Source: Nitrospirota bacterium
Lineage (GTDB): Bacteria > Nitrospirota > Leptospirillia > Leptospirillales > Leptospirillaceae
Direction of reading: 5' to 3'
Assembly: GCA_021826965.1 (NCBI GenBank)
Contig: JAKAYA010000018.1
Coordinates: 1 to 37,181 of the forward strand
Length of the DNA stretch: 37,181 bases
Shown: piece by piece, positions 1-7,044 of the stretch
How the letters are laid out: every line of letters starts with the position of its first letter
How positions within the stretch are numbered: the first letter of the stretch is position 1
The notes under the pieces: model-generated
Told to the model about the DNA's origin: nothing
The model's input: only the letters and a program-made list of their open reading frames with translations
Databases searched by the model: none
Position numbers and translations under genes: made by a program

Positions 1-106
1 GATTGTGAAGCCACCGGCACTCTTCCCGTTGCTGGGTCCGAAGGGTTTCCTGTTCGGGAGTCGGATACAGCCGATACTTGAATGTCTTCAGCAGGATTCT
101 GCGCAA
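1..106 (-). mobile_element. tnpB: IS200/IS605-type tnpB, 5' end only (runs off the left edge)
   Basis: Read on the minus strand, the first ~106 bases encode KTFKYRLYPTPEQETL followed by QQREECRWLHN. This is the hallmark N-terminus of the OrfB/TnpB RNA-guided nuclease family (YRLYPTxEQ). The body of the gene lies outside the window to the left. No ATG is in frame at the expected position. The nearest candidates are a TTG at 106-104, a GTG at 127-125, or CTG codons just before KTFKYRL, and none has a clear Shine-Dalgarno sequence, so the start is uncertain. A perfect hairpin lies just upstream (135-164). Because only about 70 bases separate the gene from the probable element end, there is no room for a tnpA upstream, so this looks like a tnpB-only (IS1341-like) element. 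Assignment rests on a short but very characteristic motif. Confidence 0.75.
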
Positions 107-134
107 GAAACAGAAAGTCAGCGACACGCCTGAA

Positions 135-164
135 AATATCTCCGGACTGAGGTCCGGAGATATT
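135..164. repeat. Perfect 13-bp hairpin, probable left end of the tnpB element
   Basis: Positions 135-147 and 152-164 are perfect reverse complements separated by the loop TGAG. Subterminal hairpins of this kind are what TnpA of IS200/IS605 elements recognises at the left end. On the minus strand a TTAT tetranucleotide (177-180) lies 12 nt outside the stem, matching the spacing of the cleavage tetranucleotide in known family members. The element boundary at about 176/177 is inference. Confidence 0.6.
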
Positions 165-180
165 ATGCGCTTCTCGATAA

Positions 181-484
181 ATTGCGAACTTCCGCAAAGT
201 CTGACAGAATGCCAAAAACGTGGCTTTACGCAACGGGAAAGCCTCACTTTCGGATTGTCCGGCTTCGGAGTCATTTCCGACGACGACAGCTGGGATTTCA
301 TCGGAACAAATGTTTCCAATAAGCCCCATGTTTTTTTCGGAGGAACGACCGGATTGAGCGGATCGATTGGCTGTCTGGCAAAAATTGCGCTGTCTCGGGT
401 TCTTTTCCGGTCTTCCTTTTCGGAAAATCGGTCCGTAACCTTGACAGAACCTTACGTCTTTTCCTTTTCCGGGAAGCCGGATCC
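181..484. other. Intergenic stretch between the IS left end and the HD-GYP gene
   Basis: No convincing gene was seen. A plus-strand reading frame is open from inside the IS (78) to a TGA at 486-488 that overlaps the TTG start of the next gene. Its product resembles nothing I know. TTGACA occurs at 441-446, but no good -10 box follows at normal spacing. This may be a relic of a gene interrupted by the IS or simply upstream regulatory DNA. Confidence 0.35.
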
Positions 485-1726
485 TTGAAAAAATACCGGA
501 CAATTCCCGTCAGCCGGCTCAAGGTCGGAGACCATGTGATCGGCATCGACAAAAGCTGGCTGGAAACACCCTTTCTGGCCCACCGTTTTCACATCCGGTC
601 GACGGAAGACATCGACCGGCTCAAGGCGCTCGGAGTCGCCATGGTCACCGTTGACGAGGAGGCTTCCGAACAGAACAACACCGCATTGCCACCTCCCGTT
701 CCGGAGACTCCTCCTCCCCTTCTGAGGGAAGTTTCTCTGCCCTCCTATAAGGTTGCGGAGATGCTGACGAGCCTGCACAAGTACCTTGTTTACAAATACA
801 AGGCTCTTTTCGAAGAGCTTCGCCGGATGCCCGAATCCGGGAAGATCGACACGACTCCGTTCCTGAACGCATTGGAAGAGGTCGAAAAGCTGGGCCGACA
901 ATATCCTGACGCCTATCTGTTCCTCGCTCACCTCCAGTCAACGGACGACGAAACATTCATCCATTCCGTCAACACGATGTTTCTGTCTCTTTATCTGGCC
1001 CACTTTCAGGGGAGCACACAGGAAGATGCCGTCCTGTGGGGACTTTCCGGTCTGTTTCACGACCTGGGGAAAGTCCATATCCCTCCGGAAATCCTTCACA
1101 AGCCAACTCCACTGACCCCGGAGGACTGGGACATCATACAGGACCACCCGGTCATGGGACAGAAGCTTCTTGCCGAACACAGCAATCTGCCTCCCCTGGT
1201 CGCCCGGGTGGCTGGCGAGCACCATGTCCGGCGCAAAGGCCGAAGTTACCCCGACAAAGTCCTCTATGATGCAACGGACAGCGTCACGCGTGCGATCATG
1301 ATCCTGGACACGTTTGACGCCATGACGTCCGACCGTTCCTATCGACAGGGAATCTCTCCCTCCAAGGCTCTCCGAAACATTCTGGAAGCGTCCCGGGAAT
1401 CCCTCGATCCCGAGTGGAGCGTGAAATTTTTTCTCAGTATGGGGATCTACCCGGTAGGAACCGTCGTGGAGCTGTCAGACGGAGAAGTCGGCGTAGTCAC
1501 CAAGTATCACTCCCGTAACCCCGCACCCGGAAAAAATCCCGGGAAAAGCCAGTCCTTCTCCATCCTGATTCTCAAGAACCGCCGGGGCCTGTCAGTCGTA
1601 AAACCTTTCATCCGTCATATCGAGTGGACTTCGAACGCCACTCCTCCTGTCCAGAGAACATGGAACCACTCGGACTTCAATATCGACTGGGACTTTGTCC
1701 GCTCGCACGCCAGTACCTGGATGTAG
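485..1726 (+). CDS. HD-GYP-type phosphohydrolase with DUF3391 N-terminus, degenerate GYP motif
   Basis: 413 aa with a TTG start. The first ~60 residues (IPVSRLKVGDHV...) match the DUF3391 domain that often precedes HD-GYP domains, followed by a proline-rich linker (~68-80) and a helical region. The HD domain shows H160, H192-D193 in FHDLGKVHIP, and a paired His at 246-247. HD-GYP proteins hydrolyse cyclic di-GMP in the cytoplasm. Here the signature HHExxDGxGYP reads HHVRRKGRSYP (246-256): the metal-ligand-region Glu is Val and GYP is SYP. Metal binding by the HD pair may persist, but c-di-GMP hydrolysis is not assured. The C-terminal ~90 residues resemble the usual extension seen after HD-GYP in this class. 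It stands 144 bases upstream of lipA, so co-transcription is possible but not required. The start is supported by conservation beginning immediately at MKKYRTIPV. Confidence 0.85.
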   Translation: MKKYRTIPVSRLKVGDHVIGIDKSWLETPFLAHRFHIRSTEDIDRLKALGVAMVTVDEEASEQNNTALPPPVPETPPPLLREVSLPSYKVAEMLTSLHKYLVYKYKALFEELRRMPESGKIDTTPFLNALEEVEKLGRQYPDAYLFLAHLQSTDDETFIHSVNTMFLSLYLAHFQGSTQEDAVLWGLSGLFHDLGKVHIPPEILHKPTPLTPEDWDIIQDHPVMGQKLLAEHSNLPPLVARVAGEHHVRRKGRSYPDKVLYDATDSVTRAIMILDTFDAMTSDRSYRQGISPSKALRNILEASRESLDPEWSVKFFLSMGIYPVGTVVELSDGEVGVVTKYHSRNPAPGKNPGKSQSFSILILKNRRGLSVVKPFIRHIEWTSNATPPVQRTWNHSDFNIDWDFVRSHASTWM

Positions 1727-1870
1727 AGCGGACGGATCTTGCCGGTTTTCTACCGTCATGTTAAGCTAAAAAAATCCATTATCAATTTTTCGACTCCCAC
1801 CAAGACCGATCTTTTCCGGAAGAGGTCTTCTGAAAGAATAAGGTTCTTGCCCCTGGACGCAATTTCAGAG

Positions 1871-2764
1871 ATGCACACACACCAACGACTTCTTCCCGGT
1901 CCAAAACCTTCCTGGCTCCGGGTAACATCTCCTCTGCATCCGGACGTGATCGCCCTTCGTACTCGCTTTTCCCGTGAAGGCCTCCACACAGTATGCGAAG
2001 AAGCACGTTGCCCCAACATCGGGGAATGCTTCCGGAAGGGGACGGCCACCTTCATGATTCTCGGAAATCTGTGTACTCGGTCCTGTCCCTTCTGCGACGT
2101 TGACCACGGAAAACCCCTCCCCCCCGACCCGGGGGAACCGGAAAGGGTCGCCCGATCCGTCGTGCGCATGAACCTTCGCCATGTCGTCATCACATCGGTC
2201 GACCGGGACGATCTTCCCGACGGGGGATCCCGCCATTTTTCCTTTGTGATCGAAGCCCTGCGCCAGACCACAACTTCGGTCCGGATCGAAATTCTCGTCC
2301 CGGACTTCCGGGGTTGCCTTCCTCTGGCCGTCGATACGCTTTCGCGCAACCTGCCCGATTTTTTCAACCATAATATCGAAACAGTCCCACGGCTATACAG
2401 AAAAGTCCGTCCCGGAGCCGACTACAGGCATTCACTCGAGCTACTCTCGCATTTCAGCCGGCGGCACCCTTCCGTACCGACGAAGTCCGGCCTCATGTTA
2501 GGTCTCGGTGAGACGGACGCAGAAGTCGTTTCGGTCATCCGGGACCTCCGGACGGCCGGCTGCTCCATGTTGACTCTCGGACAATATCTTTCCCCCTCAG
2601 CATCACACCTTCCCGTCGAACGTTACGTTACGCCGGAAGAGTTTGAAGACTGGGCCCGTTTTGCCCGAAAGGAAGGCTTCGCACACGTGGCCTCCGGCCC
2701 GCTCGTCCGTTCTTCCTACCACGCCGAAGAAAGCGCATCCGGATTTCTTTTTCCCTACTCTTGA
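1871..2764 (+). CDS. lipA: Lipoyl synthase
   Basis: 297 aa. It inserts two sulfurs into octanoyl groups on lipoyl domains of 2-oxoacid dehydrogenase and glycine cleavage proteins (cytosolic radical-SAM enzyme). The auxiliary cluster motif CxxxxCxxxxxC is at C42, C47 and C53. The radical-SAM motif CxxxCxxC is at C68, C72 and C75 (CTRSCPFCD). The cluster-ligating RSSY is at 280-283. The frame is open further upstream, but the ATG at 1871 leads directly into the usual PSWLRV N-terminus and gives normal family length. The Shine-Dalgarno sequence is weak. No lipB or lplA is in the window. The gene is followed after 106 bases by gpmA on the same strand. Confidence 0.95.
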   Translation: MHTHQRLLPGPKPSWLRVTSPLHPDVIALRTRFSREGLHTVCEEARCPNIGECFRKGTATFMILGNLCTRSCPFCDVDHGKPLPPDPGEPERVARSVVRMNLRHVVITSVDRDDLPDGGSRHFSFVIEALRQTTTSVRIEILVPDFRGCLPLAVDTLSRNLPDFFNHNIETVPRLYRKVRPGADYRHSLELLSHFSRRHPSVPTKSGLMLGLGETDAEVVSVIRDLRTAGCSMLTLGQYLSPSASHLPVERYVTPEEFEDWARFARKEGFAHVASGPLVRSSYHAEESASGFLFPYS

Positions 2765-2870
2765 AAAAACCAACAACCTTGCGCAAAATGGGTCCCATCA
2801 TCCTTCGGAGCCCCTGAACCTCCGGCAATCGGGGATTCGACCGGCATTCACCCAAAACTGAGAGGACCCC

Positions 2871-3545
2871 GTGGCGGACAGTCGAACACCCAATCTTCAA
2901 AAATCACCCGGAATTCTTGTCCTTGTTCGCCATGGACAAAGCCAGTGGAATCTTGAAAACCGGTTCACCGGATGGGTCGATGTCGAACTGACCGGGCTGG
3001 GTCGAGAGGAAGCCAAAAGAGCGGGTGAACATTTACGGGGGAAGACTTTTTCGCACGCGTTCTCTTCCCGGTTGCGACGCGCCCAGGAAACCCTTCGCAT
3101 CATCCTCGAAACCGGAGACCTTTCGAATGTCCCTGTCACTTACAGTTCCGCACTGAATGAACGGCATTACGGCGACCTTCAGGGACTGGACAAGGACGAA
3201 ACCGCCAAAAAATACGGAGCCGAACAGGTGCATGTCTGGCGGAGAAGCTATGATGTGAGCCCGCCAGGAGGAGAAAGCCTCAAAACCACAGCCGAACGGG
3301 TCCTTCCCTATTTTGAGGGAAATATCCTCCCTCCGCTTCTGGACGGGGAAAACATTCTGGTCGTAGCCCATGGAAACAGCCTCCGCGCAATCGTCATGGC
3401 CATTGAAAAGCTGACGCCGCTTGAAATCCTGGATGTCAATATTCCGACCGCCGTTCCTCTCCTCTATGAATTTCTTCTGGTCGATCCTCCCGTTTCCGTA
3501 TCAGGGATCCCCCTTGTCGTCAGGACCAAGAAGGTTCTCGCATGA
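2871..3545 (+). CDS. gpmA: 2,3-bisphosphoglycerate-dependent phosphoglycerate mutase
   Basis: 224 aa with a GTG start preceded by GAGAGGA. It interconverts 3- and 2-phosphoglycerate in glycolysis and gluconeogenesis. It has the phosphoglycerate mutase RHG motif with catalytic H21 (LVRHGQSQWN), followed by RFTGWVD, which is typical of the cofactor-dependent enzyme rather than of a generic histidine phosphatase. E97 in LNERHYGDLQG and the second catalytic His, H167 in VAHGNSLRAI, are present. Length is slightly short of the ~230-250 typical, owing to a shorter C-terminus. Its stop codon overlaps the start of a small membrane peptide (ATGA), suggesting translational coupling. Confidence 0.95.
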   Translation: MADSRTPNLQKSPGILVLVRHGQSQWNLENRFTGWVDVELTGLGREEAKRAGEHLRGKTFSHAFSSRLRRAQETLRIILETGDLSNVPVTYSSALNERHYGDLQGLDKDETAKKYGAEQVHVWRRSYDVSPPGGESLKTTAERVLPYFEGNILPPLLDGENILVVAHGNSLRAIVMAIEKLTPLEILDVNIPTAVPLLYEFLLVDPPVSVSGIPLVVRTKKVLA

Positions 3546-3703
3546 GAAATACCCTCTCCGGGCGACGGGAAGACAAAGAACCTCCCCGGCACGGAGGGGA
3601 AGAGAACCATCATGTGTACAAGATTCTTGTTATGGTCCTGAAGGCCTTGATCGGTCTTCTCGTTTTCGGCTATCTCCTCCAGTATATGGCATCAAGGACC
3701 TAG
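3542..3703 (+). CDS. Small single-pass membrane protein coupled to gpmA
   Basis: 53 aa. The ATG overlaps the gpmA stop by the ATGA arrangement used repeatedly for real junctions in this window. Residues 1-25 are polar and charged (RREDKEPPRHGGEEN); residues ~28-50 are hydrophobic (YKILVMVLKALIGLLVFGYLLQYM), one likely transmembrane helix with a cytoplasmic basic N-terminus. It is immediately followed by a strong terminator. I do not recognise the family. It could be a chance extension, but position, start overlap and clean TM segment favour a real gene. Confidence 0.55.
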   Translation: MRNTLSGRREDKEPPRHGGEENHHVYKILVMVLKALIGLLVFGYLLQYMASRT

Positions 3704-3723
3704 TCCCGAAAAAACCGACAAAA

Positions 3724-3750
3724 AAAACGCCGGGGAATCCCCGGCGTTTT
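3724..3750. terminator. Bidirectional rho-independent terminator
   Basis: A perfect stem pairs 3724-3735 with 3739-3750, with a three-base loop (AAT) and a GC core CGCCGGGG/CCCCGGCG. It is flanked by an A-tract on the left and a T-tract on the right, so it can terminate both the plus-strand gpmA unit and the minus-strand membrane-protein unit that converge here. Confidence 0.93.
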
Positions 3751-3787
3751 GATATTCCGCCCCGAAAATCCGGGGCAATGGATCTGT

Positions 3788-4285
3788 TTAATGGAACAGG
3801 GCTGCTCCATGACTGGAAGCCCCCATGAAGAAAAGCATGGGAATCGACAGCATGGTATTCGTCCTGGAAGCCAGAAAGGCAATGCGTCCCGCCTTGGCTT
3901 TTTCTTCGGGGGTCGCCGGAACAAGGCCGAGGACTCTCTTCTGGTTTGGCCATATCAGTCCCCAGACGTTCAACAGCATGATAGTGCCGAGCCATGCGCC
4001 CATTCCGATAACCGCAGCTCCCTTGTGGAGTGTATAGGCCTGTACAAGGATTCCTCTTTGGCCAAGGATCGACAATCCGAACAAGACGGTCAGGAGTGCA
4101 GCCCAACGGAAGAAAAACAGCGCACGGGGAACGAGATGCTTGAACGCTTCGGCTTTGCCTTCCGGGGAAACCGCCTTGAGAAAGGGCACCTGAATGAAAT
4201 TAAAGTAATACAATATTCCGATCCACATGATCCCGGCCAGAAAGTGTCCCCACCGGACAATCAGTTCTGTGGCTTCTTTTTCCAT
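3788..4285 (-). CDS. PuuD-like (urate oxidase N-terminal type) integral membrane protein
   Basis: 165 aa, start supported by AAGGAG about 9 nt upstream of the ATG. Four likely membrane helices at ~8-30, 53-75, 88-112 and 140-157. Conserved-looking features include WGHFLAG with H14, H50, H87, LLNVWGLIWPNQK and TNTMLSIPMLFFM. The pattern matches the membrane domain found at the N-terminus of PuuD-type urate hydroxylases, where it is followed by a cytochrome c domain. Here the soluble haem domain is absent, and no CxxCH is present. A role in electron transfer at the inner membrane is possible, with a separate cytochrome as partner, but this is inference. Its upstream neighbour on the same strand is a 32-aa membrane peptide. 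The C-terminus runs to the terminator shared with the gpmA unit. Confidence 0.7.
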   Translation of the reverse strand: MEKEATELIVRWGHFLAGIMWIGILYYFNFIQVPFLKAVSPEGKAEAFKHLVPRALFFFRWAALLTVLFGLSILGQRGILVQAYTLHKGAAVIGMGAWLGTIMLLNVWGLIWPNQKRVLGLVPATPEEKAKAGRIAFLASRTNTMLSIPMLFFMGASSHGAALFH

Positions 4286-4425
4286 CTGTGACGACTCCTT
4301 AGTGTTTTTGATTGATGAATCAGCCGGATTTTCTCCAAACCGACATCCGTTTCCTTAGATTGCAGTCCTTCATTGCAATTTTTTCGCTCTGTCACAGACG
4401 CACGCAAAGCTTGTCTCTCTGCCGA

Positions 4426-4524
4426 TCAGGCATTGACAAGGGCGCGAACGACAAAAAACAGGATCCCCGTCAGGGCGAACCCGGCAATGACTGTTCCCCA
4501 CAGGGAATCCAGTGGATTCTTCAT
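4426..4524 (-). CDS. Very small single-pass membrane peptide
   Basis: 32 aa with an ATG and a good Shine-Dalgarno (AAAGGAGAAAATAG before the start). It has a short polar N-terminus (MKNPLDSLWG) and one hydrophobic helix (TVIAGFALTGILFFVV) ending in RALVNA. Size and layout recall accessory peptides of respiratory oxidases (CydX or CcoQ-like), but similarity is only in form. It lies 140 bases upstream of the PuuD-like gene in the same direction and is probably co-transcribed with it. Confidence 0.5.
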   Translation of the reverse strand: MKNPLDSLWGTVIAGFALTGILFFVVRALVNA

Positions 4525-4758
4525 CTATTTTCTCCTTTCCGATCGCAATGAACAGTTCCCCTCCGTATCGCCCTTATCAGGAGGACGGTGCGGGAACCCC
4601 ATATAATAAGTTATTCGTTCCAGACAGAACATCTTTAAGGACATTTCTATTCCTGTCGGGTTATTGTAATGGAATTTTCGCCTCCCCTCAAGAAGTCTCC
4701 GGACTCCGGCAAGTTTTCCTCCCTGGACAAGCGTTTTCTGGAACACCCGCCGACTTCC

Positions 4759-4788
4759 TTGATTTTCCTCGCCCGTTGAGATTAAAAT
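4759..4788 (+). promoter_or_regulatory. Candidate sigma-70 promoter for the DEAD-box helicase
   Basis: TTGATT (4759-4764), 18-nt spacer, TAAAAT (4783-4788). Predicted transcription start near 4795, giving a leader of roughly 210 nt before the ATG at 5004. Confidence 0.5.
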
Positions 4789-4924
4789 GTCTGGAGTCAG
4801 GGTTATGCTCTGACGATGAGCCGTTCACCACGCCCTACATCGATTGTGACCTGCCTGAAATACCTCCCGTCAGCTTGACGTTCGAGAGGAAAGTGTCGTT
4901 CCCCCTGAACGCCTTGGCCGGTCA

Positions 4925-4949
4925 CCTCCAGCAGAATTTCTGCCGGAGG
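4925..4949 (+). promoter_or_regulatory. Hairpin in the helicase mRNA leader
   Basis: CCTCC pairs with GGAGG, then after one A-C mismatch GCAG pairs with CTGC around an AATTT loop. It lies in the predicted 5' leader, about 55 nt before the helicase start, and the GGAGG strand resembles a Shine-Dalgarno element. Confidence 0.4.
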
Positions 4950-5003
4950 CGCGAAGGCGGAAAGAACGCATTTTCTCTCACTTATATCAAGCAAAGGACA
5001 GTC

Positions 5004-6338
5004 ATGACTTTTGAAGCACTCGGACTTTCTCCGGAAATTCTCCGCGCCCTGAACGATCTTGGACACGCCTCTCCTACCCCCATCCAGAACCAATCCATTC
5101 CCCACGTGATCGACGGCCGCGACCTCCTGGGAATAGCCCAGACGGGAACGGGGAAAACCGGAGGATTTCTTCTGCCGGTTCTCCACAAAATCGCCGAAGG
5201 ACGGCGGCACGGGATCCGGATACGGGCCCTCGTCCTCTCTCCAACCCGGGAGCTGGCAACCCAAATTCATCAGGCCGCCAAGGACTACTCCAAATATCTG
5301 CACACAAACGCGGTTCTTCTTGTCGGAGGAGTGGATTTCATCCGGCAGGAAAGAAATCTGAAGAGAAACTGGGATATCGTCGTCGCTACACCGGGACGAC
5401 TTCTGGATCATGCCCGGCGGAACAACCTGACCCTGTCGAATACATCTCTCGTCATTATCGACGAAGCAGACCGGATGCTCGATATGGGATTTCTGCCCGA
5501 CATCAACACAATTGTCCGGCAACTTCCAAAAGGACGTCAGTCCCTTCTCTTTTCGGCAACCTGTCCTCCCCGGATACAGGAACTCGCCGCCACTTTCCAG
5601 AACGACGCCATCATCGTGCGTGTCGAGCCGGAACGGAAAGGATCGGACCATATCCAGCAGGAATGGATCACCGTTTCTCATGGGTCCCAGAAACTCGGAC
5701 TTCTCAAGAAAGTTCTGGATGAAGGGAAATCCGAAACTGGCCAGGTCATCATTTTTACACGAACAAAGCGTAGTGCAGAGGACCTTTCAATCGCACTGAA
5801 CGATGCGGGGTACCCTTCGGACGCCCTTCACGGTGACAAATCCCAGCCCGTCAGAAACCGGGTCCTGAGCCGTTTCCGCCGGGGCGATCTCAAGGTTCTG
5901 GTTGCCACGGACGTGGCGGCACGGGGTCTCGATATCGACGGGATCACCCACGTCATCAATTATGACCTGCCGCAGACGGCCGAGGACTATGTCCACAGGA
6001 TCGGCCGAACGGGACGGGCGGGACGTTCGGGACGGGCCCTGTCCTTTTTCCATCCGGCCGACCGGGACATCGTAAGGTCGATTGAAACCATGGCGGGAAA
6101 ACCCATTCCGCACTCTCCCCACTCCGTCCCCCTCAGCGAGCAGAGCCTGCGCAAATCCTTCACCCGTCGTCCGACTTTCGGAAGATCTTCGGACAGGACT
6201 CCGCGGGGCGAAAATCGTTTCCGGACGGACCGGATGCAGCAGGGAAGACCTCGTTCCTCTGCCAACGGAAACCGTTTTTCCTACGGGAACCGAAAAACTT
6301 CCCAGAGCCCGGCATCGCCCGCTCATGAAGAACGGTGA
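5004..6338 (+). CDS. rhlE: DEAD-box ATP-dependent RNA helicase (RhlE-type)
   Basis: 444 aa. An RNA-unwinding ATPase acting on structured mRNA and ribosome assembly intermediates. Motifs in order: Q motif with F3 and SPTPIQNQ (23-30), Walker A AQTGTGKT (45-52), PTRELA (80-85), GG (108-109), TPGRLLD (129-135), DEAD (153-156), SAT (184-186), IIFTRTKRSAE (~249-259), ATDVAARGLDI (~301-311), and HRIGRTGRAGR (331-341). The final ~60 residues are a basic, Arg/Ser/Asn-rich unstructured tail, as in RhlE proteins. The ATG at 5004 has AGGA upstream and starts exactly at the canonical N-terminus, although the frame stays open further 5'. The 3' end overlaps the next gene by 14 bases. Confidence 0.93.
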   Translation: MTFEALGLSPEILRALNDLGHASPTPIQNQSIPHVIDGRDLLGIAQTGTGKTGGFLLPVLHKIAEGRRHGIRIRALVLSPTRELATQIHQAAKDYSKYLHTNAVLLVGGVDFIRQERNLKRNWDIVVATPGRLLDHARRNNLTLSNTSLVIIDEADRMLDMGFLPDINTIVRQLPKGRQSLLFSATCPPRIQELAATFQNDAIIVRVEPERKGSDHIQQEWITVSHGSQKLGLLKKVLDEGKSETGQVIIFTRTKRSAEDLSIALNDAGYPSDALHGDKSQPVRNRVLSRFRRGDLKVLVATDVAARGLDIDGITHVINYDLPQTAEDYVHRIGRTGRAGRSGRALSFFHPADRDIVRSIETMAGKPIPHSPHSVPLSEQSLRKSFTRRPTFGRSSDRTPRGENRFRTDRMQQGRPRSSANGNRFSYGNRKTSQSPASPAHEER

Positions 6339-7044
6339 CAAACCTCTTCTGATCGGAATCACATCCGACTATGAACCTGAAAGAACCGGGCATCATGCCC
6401 GGTTCTTTCTCAAAGAATCCTACGCCCGCTACATCGCAGATTCCGGCGCCGTACCTCTTATTCTTCCCTCAACAATCGAACTTCCTGACGATCTCTGGAC
6501 CATTCTCGACGGACTGGTTCTGTCCGGGTCCGGACCGGACATCTCCCCTGCCTTCTACCGGCAGGAAAGAACTTTCTGGAACAATACCCTCATGTCAGAC
6601 AGTCGCGTTCAAACCGAAATGGCTCTTCTGAAAATCTTCGAAGAAAATCAGAAACCGGTCCTGGGAATCTGCGGAGGATTCCAGATGATGAATGTCTACA
6701 GGGGCGGGACACTGGTCGAGGATTTGCCAACCTCCGGTCGGTCGGCGATAGAACATCGGGAAGGCACTCATCCCCTTTATCTGACAAAAGGTCCGGGTTG
6801 GCTCCCGGAAGAAACTCCTCCCGTCAACAGCTTCCATCATCAGGTTCTCGATCGTCTGGGAGACCATCTGGAGATCTTCGCCCGCTCACCGGACGGAATC
6901 GCCGAAGGGATTATCGACCCCCGGCTCCCCTTCTTCCTGGGGGTACAGTGGCACCCGGAACGACAGGCCGACCATCCTCTTTCACGGAAACTTCTCGGGC
7001 AATTTCTGGAGACGGCGTCCAGACAGGCGGGTCGGGAAGCGTAA
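6325..7044 (+). CDS. Class I glutamine amidotransferase-like hydrolase (peptidase C26, gamma-glutamyl-GABA hydrolase family)
   Basis: 239 aa. The nucleophile C116 sits in GICGGFQMMNV and the catalytic His/Glu pair H210 and E212 in VQWHPE. The LSGSGPDISPAFY segment (~67-78) is typical of the PuuD/C26 family that cleaves gamma-glutamyl amides such as gamma-glutamyl-GABA. The actual substrate here is not determined. The start ATG lies 14 bases inside the helicase gene, giving a normal N-terminus (KPLLIGITSDYE). Its last 134 bases overlap the end of murI on the opposite strand; the conserved WHPE segment lies in this overlap. Confidence 0.85.
   Translation: MKNGDKPLLIGITSDYEPERTGHHARFFLKESYARYIADSGAVPLILPSTIELPDDLWTILDGLVLSGSGPDISPAFYRQERTFWNNTLMSDSRVQTEMALLKIFEENQKPVLGICGGFQMMNVYRGGTLVEDLPTSGRSAIEHREGTHPLYLTKGPGWLPEETPPVNSFHHQVLDRLGDHLEIFARSPDGIAEGIIDPRLPFFLGVQWHPERQADHPLSRKLLGQFLETASRQAGREA

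Larger units (their letters stand above)
4525..5003. other. 479-base gene-free region: divergent upstream region and helicase leader
   Basis: The minus side supplies the ribosome binding site of the small membrane peptide. On the plus side, a reasonable sigma-70 promoter and a ~210-nt leader precede the helicase gene. The plus-strand frame of the helicase is open through this whole region, but the residues upstream of MTFEALGLS do not look like a helicase N-terminus. A perfect TATAAT (4602-4607) has no matching -35 box. Confidence 0.5.

Noticed and set aside
4359-4380. ATTGCA/TGCAAT hairpin followed by T6 as a plus-strand terminator
   Set aside because: No plus-strand gene ends upstream of it, and the stem is only six AT-rich pairs.
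4602-4607. Perfect TATAAT as a promoter
   Set aside because: No acceptable -35 box at 15-19 nt on the plus strand, and the minus-strand reading is equally weak.
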